DNA of 64,000 bases from Burkholderia cenocepacia (GTDB lineage Bacteria; Pseudomonadota; Gammaproteobacteria; Burkholderiales; Burkholderiaceae). Each line of letters begins with the position of its first letter. The stretch's first letter is position 1. The position numbers and the translations under genes are program-made. Location: positions 744,001-808,000 of the forward strand of contig NZ_CP060040.1 in assembly GCF_014211915.1 (NCBI RefSeq), in the 5' to 3' direction. Shown here one piece after another: positions 35,137 to 42,992 of the stretch. The notes below the pieces were generated by a model. It was not told where the DNA came from and did not search any database. It saw nothing but the letters and a program-made list of their open reading frames with translations.

Positions 35137-36069
35137 TCAGCGGTTCGCGCGATTGGTCAGTGCGACGCCCGCGATCACGAGTGCGCCGCCGGCCAGCATC
35201 GACGGCGACAGCGGCTCGCCGAGCAGCACGACCGACAGCAGCACGCCGAACACCGGCACCAGGTTGGTGAACACGGCCGCGCGGGCCGGCCCGAGGAGGC
35301 GGATGCCCTGCGAATACCAGACGAACGCGATCACCGTGCCGACGGCGCCGAGATAGAGCATCGATGCGACGGCCTGCCACGTCAGCGGCGTGCCGCCAGT
35401 CGCCGTCGCGTCGAACAGGTGCGTGACGAGCAGCAGCGCGAGGCCCCAGAGCGCCGCGTACGTGGTGGCGGCGAGCGGCGACAGCCCGTCGAGCGCGCGC
35501 CGGCCGATCACGGTGTAGGTCGCCCAGCTCAGCACCGCGCACAGCATGAAGCGTTCGCCGGCGCCGAACGTATTGCCGAGATCGGTCAGCACGCGCAGCC
35601 AATCGCCGCGGCTGATCACGATCAGCGCGCCGCACAGCGCGACCGCGATGCCGGCCCAGCGCGACAGCGACAGGCGTTCGCGCACGACGACCGACAGCAG
35701 CACGGCGGTGGCGACCGGATTCAGTGCGACGAACAGCGCGGTGCGCCCGGCCGGCATCCGCGCGAGCGCCGCGAAAAAACACACGTTGTACAGGAAGATG
35801 CCGGTCGCGCCGAGGCCGAACGTCGTCACGATCTGGCGTCCGCTGAGTGTCGGCAGCCCGCCTTCGACCTGCCAGGTCAGCACGACCAGCAGCAGCGCGG
35901 CGATCGCGAAGCGTCCGGTGGCCGCCGAGGTCGCGGACATCGTCGCGGCGAGGATCCGGCCTGCGATGAACGTCCCGCCCCAGAACAGCGCGACGAGCGT
36001 GAGCTTCACGTAGATGGCCGCGTGCGGCCGGGGGGCGACGACGCTGGCGGGCGGGGCGGGAGCATTCAT
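35137..36069 (-). CDS. EamA/DMT-superfamily transporter
   Basis: The 310-residue protein has ten membrane helices in two EamA repeats, with ALFWGGTFIAGRIL in helix 1 and ERLSLSRWAGIAVALCGALIV and GEPLSPSMLAGGALVIAGV closing each half. Members export metabolites or amino acids; the substrate is unknown. ATG 36069. The AEC transporter gene is 127 bp upstream on the same strand. Confidence 0.92.
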   Translation of the reverse strand: MNAPAPPASVVAPRPHAAIYVKLTLVALFWGGTFIAGRILAATMSATSAATGRFAIAALLLVVLTWQVEGGLPTLSGRQIVTTFGLGATGIFLYNVCFFAALARMPAGRTALFVALNPVATAVLLSVVVRERLSLSRWAGIAVALCGALIVISRGDWLRVLTDLGNTFGAGERFMLCAVLSWATYTVIGRRALDGLSPLAATTYAALWGLALLLVTHLFDATATGGTPLTWQAVASMLYLGAVGTVIAFVWYSQGIRLLGPARAAVFTNLVPVFGVLLSVVLLGEPLSPSMLAGGALVIAGVALTNRANR

Positions 36070-36196
36070 GTGGCGTGCAATCTCGAAAGGAAGCGTGTGC
36101 CGCGAGGCGTGCGTGGCCGCGCGCGGCTAAACGATGCCGAACCGCGCGATGGCCGGCCTGCGGGCCGATTCAGTGAAGGGGGCTGGGCGGGCGTCG

Positions 36197-37129
36197 TCAG
36201 CGGAACGCGGGCGCCGACGCGAGCGCGGTGAGCACGGCCGGCATCGCGAGCGCGGCGGCGATCGTCTGGAACGCGGTGATGCCGGCCATCAGCGGCGCGT
36301 CGCCGCCGAGCTGGCGCGCCATGATGTACGACGCCGACGAGGTCGGCAGTGCCTGGAACAGCAGCGCGACGGTCAGCGCCGCATCGCCGAGCCCGAACAG
36401 CCGGCCGGCCGCGAGCGTGATGAGCGGCATCGCCACGAACTTGAACGCCGATGCGACGCACACCGGCTGCCACCATGCGCGGGCCGCATCGAATGTCAGC
36501 GCCGCGCCCACGCACAGCAGGCCGAGCGGCATCGACGCGGCGCCGAGCGCCCGCACGGCCGGCTCGACGGCGGCCGGAAACGCCACGCCGCCGGCCTGCA
36601 TCGCCATCCCGAGCGCGCAGGCGACGACGAGCGGATTCGACAGGATCTGCCGCACGAGCGCCGCCGCGCCGAGCCGCGTGTCGCCGTAGCGCGCGAAGAC
36701 CAGCACGCACATCAGGTTGACGGTCGGCACGATCGCCGCGACGCAGACGGCCGCGAGTGCAATGCCCTTCGCACCGAACAGCCCGGCGGCGAGCGCGGTG
36801 CCGACATAGTTGTTGAAACGCACGGCGCCCTGGAACACCGACGTGAACCCGGCGCCGTCGACCCGCACGAACCGGCGGACCAGCAGAAGAAGCGCCGCGG
36901 CGAATGCGGTCGAACCGACCAGCGCCGCCGCGAGCGGTAAAACGGGCAACGATTGCAGCCGCGCATTCGCGAGGCCGTCCGCGAACAGCGCGGGCAGCAG
37001 CACGTAGTAGCAGAGCCGCTCGGCGTGCGGCCAGAACGCTGCGGCGATGAAGCCGGTGCGCCGCAGGCCATGACCGAACGCGACCAGCAGCGCGACCGGC
37101 GCGAGCGCGAGCAGGATCGGGCCGATCAT
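36197..37129 (-). CDS. AEC-family (auxin efflux carrier-type) transporter
   Basis: The 310-residue protein has about ten helices, with the family features ERLCYYVLLPALFADGLAN, FNNYVGTALAAGLFG and QALPTSSASYIMARQLGGD. Bacterial members move malate, malonate or other small acids. ATG 37129 with AAGG upstream is preferred; the in-frame extension to 37207 is Arg/Pro-rich and unlike the family. It follows a LysR gene on the same strand by 173 bp. Confidence 0.9.
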   Translation of the reverse strand: MIGPILLALAPVALLVAFGHGLRRTGFIAAAFWPHAERLCYYVLLPALFADGLANARLQSLPVLPLAAALVGSTAFAAALLLLVRRFVRVDGAGFTSVFQGAVRFNNYVGTALAAGLFGAKGIALAAVCVAAIVPTVNLMCVLVFARYGDTRLGAAALVRQILSNPLVVACALGMAMQAGGVAFPAAVEPAVRALGAASMPLGLLCVGAALTFDAARAWWQPVCVASAFKFVAMPLITLAAGRLFGLGDAALTVALLFQALPTSSASYIMARQLGGDAPLMAGITAFQTIAAALAMPAVLTALASAPAFR

Positions 37130-37302
37130 CGGCGCGCCTTCATGCGGGTCGTGCCGGAGCGCCGGCGCGGCCGGCAGGCAACGCAGCGGAACGACGCGGG
37201 AATCCATCCGGCGGGCGACATGGCGACATGCAATCGAAAGAATGACGATGCCGCCAAGTTAACACGCGCAAGCAACAGGAATAATGGTGAATTATCGGGT
37301 GT

Positions 37303-38187
37303 TCAATGAGAAATTCTCATCGATGACGCGGTCACTTCGGCGGCCAGCGCGCGGGCGAAACGTTCGGCCGGACGCGACTGGTGTTCGAGCAGCACGACCG
37401 CGCGGCCCATCTGCGGCTGGCCGAACGGCAAGCGCGTGACCGGCGGCAGGCGCGCGAGCGTCGCGTCGGGGAGCGCGACGATCGCCGCACCGAGCCCGCG
37501 CGCCACCATGCGCGCGATCGTTTCCGCGCTGTCCAGCACCATCTCCTCGCGCCCCCGCACGCCGATGCGGCGCAGCTCGGCGGCGATCATCCGGCCGGCC
37601 CACGCCTGCGCGTCGAAGCGGATGAACGGCAGCGCATCGAGCAGCGCGCCCGCGTCGCGTTCCGCATGACCGGGCGGCGCGAGCAGCCAGAAGCGATCCT
37701 CGTACAGCGTGGTCCACGTCAGTTCCGCCGGATGCGGGCGCACCGGGCGCGTCGTGATCGCCGCGTCGAGCTCGCCGGCCGCAACGCGGTTCGCGAGTTC
37801 CACCGACATGCCGGCCGACACGTGCACGCGCAACGACGGATGCGCGGCACGCAGCGCGAGCAGCGCGTCGGGCAGCGGGCCGGACAACGCGGTCTGGATC
37901 GCGCCGATCCGCAGCCGGCCGACCAGCTTCTTCTCGTCGCTGAGCGCATCGGGAATCCGGTCGACCATCGCGAGCACCTGCTCGGCCTGCGCGAGCAGGA
38001 TGTTGCCGGCTTCGGTGAGCACCGGCTGCCGGCGCGAACGGTCGAACAACTGCACGTTGTATTCGCTTTCGAGCGTCTTGATCTGCAGGCTCACCGCCGA
38101 TTGGGTGAGGCCGATGGCTTCGCCGGCGCGCGCGAAGGTCCGGTAGCGGGCGATGGCGACGAGCGTTCTGAAGGCGCGGAGTGACAT
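37303..38187 (-). CDS. LysR-family transcriptional regulator
   Basis: The 294-residue protein starts MSLRAFRTLVAIARYRTFARAG, with helix-turn-helix LTQSAVSLQIKTLE, and has a standard effector domain. It is transcribed toward the AEC gene and may control it or the NTF2-like gene on its other side. ATG 38187 is the usual start for this group. Confidence 0.9.
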   Translation of the reverse strand: MSLRAFRTLVAIARYRTFARAGEAIGLTQSAVSLQIKTLESEYNVQLFDRSRRQPVLTEAGNILLAQAEQVLAMVDRIPDALSDEKKLVGRLRIGAIQTALSGPLPDALLALRAAHPSLRVHVSAGMSVELANRVAAGELDAAITTRPVRPHPAELTWTTLYEDRFWLLAPPGHAERDAGALLDALPFIRFDAQAWAGRMIAAELRRIGVRGREEMVLDSAETIARMVARGLGAAIVALPDATLARLPPVTRLPFGQPQMGRAVVLLEHQSRPAERFARALAAEVTASSMRISH

Positions 38188-38562
38188 GGGCTCGGTGAGA
38201 TGGGCGAACGGGGCCGGCACGCGGATTGCTCGACGATGCCGGCGGTGCAGTGGCGGCATGCCGCTCGGGGCGTCGACGACCGCCGAAGCGGACGGCTGGC
38301 GCCGGCACGCTGGCGGACATCATGCCCGTGCGTGCGGAAACGGGCAACCGACGCGCGCCCCGGTCTGCGCCGAAAGGCGCGGTGCGGGACGGGCGGATCG
38401 GCCGGTGCGTGCTTTCATGCATGGCGTCGTGCCGGACATGCACGTCTGTCCGCGCACGCGTGAGCGGCCGTGGCCGTGCGTGCCGCCCGCTTCCGTTTCA
38501 TCGATGCGCCGGGGCGACGCGAGCCGTTGCGGTCACCCCGACCCTTCGCGGAGGTAACGACG
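38188..38562. other. 375-bp intergenic region, divergent promoters expected
   Basis: No convincing gene in any frame. It should hold the promoters of the LysR gene (leftward) and the NTF2-like gene (rightward), but I cannot pick clear -35/-10 boxes in this GC-rich stretch. A 5-bp stem with a GAAA tetraloop is at 38367-38380. Confidence 0.5.
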
Positions 38563-38940
38563 ATGCCAGACGATCCCGGTGAAGTCGCGCGTGCGAGCTA
38601 TCGCGCGTATGTCGACAAGAACCGCGACGCGATCGAAGCGCTGATCGCGCCGGACTTCCATTTCACGAGCCCGCTCGACAACCGGCTCGACCGCGACGCG
38701 TATCTGGCGCGCTGCTGGCCGAACAGCGCGATGCTCGCAGGATTCGAGTTCGTCGACGTGGCGGTGCACGGCGAATACGTGTTCGTCGTGTACGAAGCCG
38801 TCACGACCGCCGGACGGCGGTTTCGCAACGCCGAGCGATTGCGCGTACGCGACGGCCGGATCGTCGAGGCCGAGGTGTATTTCGGCTGGTACGTGCCGCA
38901 CCAGGCGCCCGATGGCGGGTTCATCGAGGCGGGCGGGTGA
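38563..38940 (+). CDS. NTF2/SnoaL-like family protein
   Basis: The 125-residue protein has the cone-shaped SnoaL fold pattern: ASYRAYVDKNRDAIEALIAPDFHFTSP near the start and RLRVRDGRIVEAEVYFGW near the end. Members are small isomerases, hydratases or orphan domains; nothing fixes the substrate. GGAGG precedes ATG 38563 by 8 bases, so the longer frame from 38470 is rejected. Confidence 0.85.
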   Translation: MPDDPGEVARASYRAYVDKNRDAIEALIAPDFHFTSPLDNRLDRDAYLARCWPNSAMLAGFEFVDVAVHGEYVFVVYEAVTTAGRRFRNAERLRVRDGRIVEAEVYFGWYVPHQAPDGGFIEAGG

Positions 38941-38964
38941 AGGCAGTCGCGTGCATCGGCGCAC

Positions 38965-39765
38965 TCATCCCGCCGCGTCTTCCCCCAACGCCTGGATGAA
39001 CCGCGAAAACAGCTCGGGTTGCGACGAAATCCCGAGCTTTGCGTACAAATGCCGCCGATGCACCTTCACCGTTTCCGGTGAAATCGCGAGCCGCTCGGCA
39101 ATCGCCTTCGACGAATTGCCGCGCAGCACCATCCGCGCGATCGACATCTCGCGGTCGGTCAGCACGCCCGCGCCGAAGCGGGCGAGCGCCTGTTCGACGC
39201 GCGCGCCGAGATCGGCGTCGGGCGCCGCACGTGCGGCGTCGCCCACCAGCCTCCAGTGCTGCCGAATCACCGCGAGCACCCACGGCATCGCGGCCGTCAG
39301 CTTGCCGAGCGGTTCGACGTCGAAGCGCGTCGACGCACCGAGCGACAGCGACAGCAGCGTGTCGGCATTCGGCCGCACGAGAATCTGGATCTCGTCGTCG
39401 CCGACCGCGTCGCGGAAATAGCTCAGGAAATACTCGCTCTGCCGGAACAGGTCGGGCGCGACTTCCTCGAGCCGGTAGCAGCCGTCGGCGAGCCCGTCGT
39501 GCGCGGCCTGCAGGAACGGATCGAGCAGATATAACCCATTCAGGTAAAGCGGCACGGGCGACGCGGTGTCGGTGCCGCCCGTGTCGTATTCGTCGAGCAC
39601 GAGCGGTACGCCGTCGCTGCCGATCGCGGTCGCCAGCGCGTTGTCGAACGGCGCCATTTCATTGAGCAGCAGCACCAGGAATCGCCAGAAGCGCGGCTGG
39701 CCGAGATGATCGATTGCGCGGCCAAGCGCCTGGTGCATCGCGATTTCGGAAAAGAGACGATCCAT
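38965..39765 (-). CDS. LuxR-type regulator without autoinducer domain
   Basis: The 266-residue protein has an unclassified N-terminal sensor region (about 1-190) and a LuxR/GerE helix-turn-helix at about 195-255 (LTDREMSIARMVLRGNSSKAIAERL, VKVHRRHLYAKLGI). The N-terminal part lacks the residues of acyl-homoserine-lactone sensors. It is divergent from the permease/DmpA operon, which it probably controls. ATG 39765. Confidence 0.88.
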   Translation of the reverse strand: MDRLFSEIAMHQALGRAIDHLGQPRFWRFLVLLLNEMAPFDNALATAIGSDGVPLVLDEYDTGGTDTASPVPLYLNGLYLLDPFLQAAHDGLADGCYRLEEVAPDLFRQSEYFLSYFRDAVGDDEIQILVRPNADTLLSLSLGASTRFDVEPLGKLTAAMPWVLAVIRQHWRLVGDAARAAPDADLGARVEQALARFGAGVLTDREMSIARMVLRGNSSKAIAERLAISPETVKVHRRHLYAKLGISSQPELFSRFIQALGEDAAG

Positions 39766-39897
39766 ACCACCACCGGAAGGGCGTAACACGAAGGGGGAAT
39801 AGCGGTCCTGAAATTGGCTTCCTAGACTGCCACGCAATCAATCGGGCCCGAGTATGGGCGTTCAAAAACAGGTGGCATAGGAGCACAGGAGAACGAA

Positions 39898-41304
39898 ATG
39901 GCGATGATGTCGGAATCGACGGGCAGCGTGCAAGCGGCGCCTGCAACGGAAGACGCGCCGCGCGCGTTGTCGCAGACGCTCAGCGTGCGCGATGCGGTGA
40001 TGATCACCGTATCGGGCGTGACGCCGGCCAGCTCGATCTTCGTGATCGCGCCGTTCGCGATCCAGCAGGCCGGCAGCGGCGCCGTGCTGTCGTTCCTGCT
40101 CGGCGGCGTGCTCGCGCTCGCGTTCGCGCTCTGTTACGCGGAACTGAGCGCCGCGCATCGCAGCGCGGGCGGCGAATACGTGATGGCCAAGCGCGTGTTC
40201 GGCACGTTGCCCGGCTACCTGACCTTCATCACGGTGCTGTCCGTCAGCGTGTTCATTCCGGCCGTGCTCGCGAGCGGCGCCGCGCCGTACCTGAACAACG
40301 CGCTCGGCACGCACTTCGGCAACCAGTCGGTCGCGCTGACGATCGTGCTGCTCAGCTATCTGCTCGGCATGTTGAACATCAAGACGAACGCGTGGATCAC
40401 CGGCGCGTTCCTGGTCGTCGAAATCGGCGTGCTGATGCTGATCGCGGGGCTCGGCTTCGGGTCGCCGCATCGCGGCGCCGAAGTGCTGATCGCCCCGGTC
40501 GTCGCAAGCGGCAATGCCCTCGTGCCGGCGACGCTCGCGGCCATCGTGCCCGCCATCGGCACCGCGATCTTCTGCTACAACGGCTTCGGCTCGGCCGCCT
40601 ATCTCGCGGAAGACCTGCGCGGCGGCAACCGCAACGTCGCGAAGGCGGTGATCTATTCGCTGCTCGTGATCCTCGTCGTCGAACTGGTGCCGCTCACCGC
40701 GATCGTGCTGGGTGCGCCGTCGCTGACGGAGCTGACCAAAAGCGCCGATCCGATCGGCTATGTCGTGCGCTCGCTGAGCAATCCGGCCGTGTCGCGTGTG
40801 GTCAGCGGCGGGATCTTCCTGTCGGTGTTCAACGCGATCATCGCGATCGTGATCACGATGGGCCGCCTGCTGTACAGCAGCGGCCGGCATGCGCTCTGGT
40901 CGCGCACCTGCAACCGCGCGTTCTCGACGATCCATCCGCGCCTCGAATCGCCGTGGCTCGCGACGCTCGCGCTCGCGATACCGTCGGCCGGGCTCGTGTT
41001 CGTGTCGAGCCTCGACGAGCTCACCGCGTTCACGGTCGACCTGCTGCTGCTGATTTATCTGGTCGTCGGGCTGGCCGCGCTCGCGAGCCGGTTCGTGCGC
41101 CGCGACGTCGAACATCATTACCGGATGCCGCTGTGGCCCGTGACGCCGCTCGTCGCGGTGGCGGGCGCCGCGTATACGCTTTACACGACGCTGGCGACCG
41201 CGACGAAACCGACCGACCTGATCATCATCGCGGGGCTGCTGGTCGCGGCGCTCGTGATGTACGTGGCCTGGGCGCGCCACAGCGAAGCGTTCCGCGCGCT
41301 CTGA
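39898..41304 (+). CDS. APC-family amino-acid permease
   Basis: The 468-residue transporter has 12 helices, with VMITVSGVTPASSIFVIAPF in helix 1 and AELSAAHRSAGGEYVMAKRVFG after helix 2. It imports an amino acid or amine with protons. CAGGAG precedes ATG 39898. The aminopeptidase gene follows 72 bp later, so the permease may import its substrate or the released amino acid. Confidence 0.92.
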   Translation: MAMMSESTGSVQAAPATEDAPRALSQTLSVRDAVMITVSGVTPASSIFVIAPFAIQQAGSGAVLSFLLGGVLALAFALCYAELSAAHRSAGGEYVMAKRVFGTLPGYLTFITVLSVSVFIPAVLASGAAPYLNNALGTHFGNQSVALTIVLLSYLLGMLNIKTNAWITGAFLVVEIGVLMLIAGLGFGSPHRGAEVLIAPVVASGNALVPATLAAIVPAIGTAIFCYNGFGSAAYLAEDLRGGNRNVAKAVIYSLLVILVVELVPLTAIVLGAPSLTELTKSADPIGYVVRSLSNPAVSRVVSGGIFLSVFNAIIAIVITMGRLLYSSGRHALWSRTCNRAFSTIHPRLESPWLATLALAIPSAGLVFVSSLDELTAFTVDLLLLIYLVVGLAALASRFVRRDVEHHYRMPLWPVTPLVAVAGAAYTLYTTLATATKPTDLIIIAGLLVAALVMYVAWARHSEAFRAL

Positions 41305-41376
41305 GCACCGGATCGATACCTTGCGCCACCGATACACCGAACCATTGAAAAATCGAAAGACGGGAGGAATTGCATC

Positions 41377-42486
41377 ATGCGCACGAGGGATCTCGGCATC
41401 CGCATCGGCCTCGGCACGCCGGGCCGCTTCAACGCGATCACGGACGTACCGGGTGTGCGGGTCGGACATTGCACGCTGAACGTCGAGAACGGCGACGCGT
41501 CGATCCGCACCGGCGTCACCGTGATCGAGCCGCGCGCGGGCGCCGCGCACGATTCGCCGTGCTTCGCGGGCGTGCACGTGCTGAACGGCAACGGCGACGC
41601 GACCGGGCTCGAATGGATTCGCGAAGCGGGCCTGCTGACGACGCCGATCGCCTATACGAACACCCACAGCGTCGGCGCGGTGCGCGACGCGCTCGTCGCG
41701 AACGAACGCGAAGCGGCGGCCGGCCGTGTGTACTGGTGCATGCCGGTCGTGATGGAAACCTACGACGGACTGCTGAACGACATCTGGGGGCAGCACGTGA
41801 GCGCCGCGCACGTGCTGCGCGCGCTGGCCGCCGCGCAGTCGGGGCCGGTCGCCGAAGGCGGCGTGGGCGGCGGTACGGGCATGATCTGCCACGAGTTCAA
41901 GGGCGGCATCGGCACCGCGTCGCGCGTGCTGGCGGACGATACGGGCGGCTGGACCGTCGGCGCGCTCGTGCAGGCGAACTACGGTGTGCGCGAGATGCTG
42001 CGCGTGGCCGGCTACCCGGTCGGCGAAGTGCTGCGGCATGTGCATTCGCCGTTCCGCGAAGCCGACGCGAAAGGCGAAGCCGGCATGGGTTCGATCGTCG
42101 TCACGATCGCGACCGACGCACCGTTGCTGCCGCATCAATGCACGCGTCTCGCGCAGCGCGCGAGCGTCGGGCTCGCCCGCGTCGGCGGCGGCACCGAGGA
42201 TTCGAGCGGCGACATCTTCCTTGCGTTCGCCACCGGCAACGCCGGCTTGCCGGCGGTGAACTACGGCAGCAAGGGCGCGCCGACCACCGGCGTGCAAATG
42301 GTCAACAACGACCATATTTCCGCGCTGTTCGTCGCGGCGGCGGAAGCGGTGGAGGAGGCGATCGTGAATGCGCTGGTCGCGGGCGGCGACGTCGCATCGC
42401 GCGGGGCGCGGGTCGAAGGGCTCGGGCAGGCGCGCTTGCTGGATGCGTTGCGCGAAGTGGGTTGGCGGCCGGGGCGCGGCGCCTGA
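41377..42486 (+). CDS. P1-family aminopeptidase (DmpA/BapA type)
   Basis: The 369-residue precursor has the autocleavage site Gly238-Ser239 in GMGSIVVTIATDAPLLPHQ, which frees the catalytic N-terminal Ser of the beta chain, and the oxyanion-type GGVGGGTGM region at about 161-169. Start RDLGIRIGLGTPGRFNAITDVPGVRVGH is typical of DmpA (first 31 residues, one conserved block described by its ends). Family members split beta-amino or D-amino N-terminal residues from peptides. GGAGG precedes ATG 41377. It is coupled with the APC permease. Confidence 0.92.
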   Translation: MRTRDLGIRIGLGTPGRFNAITDVPGVRVGHCTLNVENGDASIRTGVTVIEPRAGAAHDSPCFAGVHVLNGNGDATGLEWIREAGLLTTPIAYTNTHSVGAVRDALVANEREAAAGRVYWCMPVVMETYDGLLNDIWGQHVSAAHVLRALAAAQSGPVAEGGVGGGTGMICHEFKGGIGTASRVLADDTGGWTVGALVQANYGVREMLRVAGYPVGEVLRHVHSPFREADAKGEAGMGSIVVTIATDAPLLPHQCTRLAQRASVGLARVGGGTEDSSGDIFLAFATGNAGLPAVNYGSKGAPTTGVQMVNNDHISALFVAAAEAVEEAIVNALVAGGDVASRGARVEGLGQARLLDALREVGWRPGRGA

Positions 42487-42495
42487 AACGGCAAG

Positions 42496-42517
42496 CGCCG
42501 CTTCAATCGAAGCGGCG
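42496..42517 (+). terminator. Stem-loop after the aminopeptidase gene
   Basis: CGCCGCTTC-AATC-GAAGCGGCG is a perfect 9-bp stem with a 4-base loop, starting 10 bp past the dmpA-type stop. It is followed by TGGGG, not a U-tract, so intrinsic termination would be weak. Confidence 0.55.
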
Positions 42518-42642
42518 TGGGGCGGGGCGGCGATGCGGCGATCGGCCGGACCGCCGTCCGCCCGCGCCTGTCACGCGTGCGGTGCGGGCCGTGGGGGCCG
42601 TGGGGGCGATATGGGCCGGGCCGTGACGACGCGGCGTCATGC

Positions 42643-42855
42643 TCAGCTGCCGAAGTAGATGTTGCAGAAGCTGACGGGGCCGACGCAGGCGTTCGGGTCT
42701 TCCTGCTTCGATTGCGCACGATCGACGCGGCCGGCGGCCTGGATCGCCTCGGCGCGGTTCGCCTGTTGCGGTGCGGCGTCTGCCGGCGCCGGCTGCGCGT
42801 GAGCGACGGCAGCGGTGAGCGACAGGGCAACGAGGGCGAGGTGCAGCGGCTTCAT
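42643..42855 (-). CDS. Small secreted hypothetical protein
   Basis: The 70-residue product has a clear signal peptide (KPLHLALVALSLTAAVAHA) cut before QPAPAD, leaving a mature peptide of about 50 residues with two cysteines (ACVGPVSFC). AGGAG precedes the ATG. I do not know the family; two Cys five apart suggest a disulfide in the periplasm. Confidence 0.75.
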   Translation of the reverse strand: MKPLHLALVALSLTAAVAHAQPAPADAAPQQANRAEAIQAAGRVDRAQSKQEDPNACVGPVSFCNIYFGS

Positions 42856-42992
42856 TTTGTTTCTCCTGGGTGAGTGCCAGTCTCGCTGGCAGTGAGGAAA
42901 CTATAGGCTCGCACTGCTTAAAGATTAATCACCGCGGCTGTAGAGCTTATTTCCATCCGGAACAACGATCCCGTAGCGCGCGCACACATTCT

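Noticed and set aside
37306..37320. Palindrome ATGAGAA-A-TTCTCAT
   Set aside because: It covers the last codons of a LysR gene (M-R-I-S-H-stop); most simply coincidence of coding sequence.
38226..38582. 118-codon frame in the gap before the NTF2-like gene
   Set aside because: Composition unlike protein; the NTF2-like gene has its own GGAGG and ATG at 38563.
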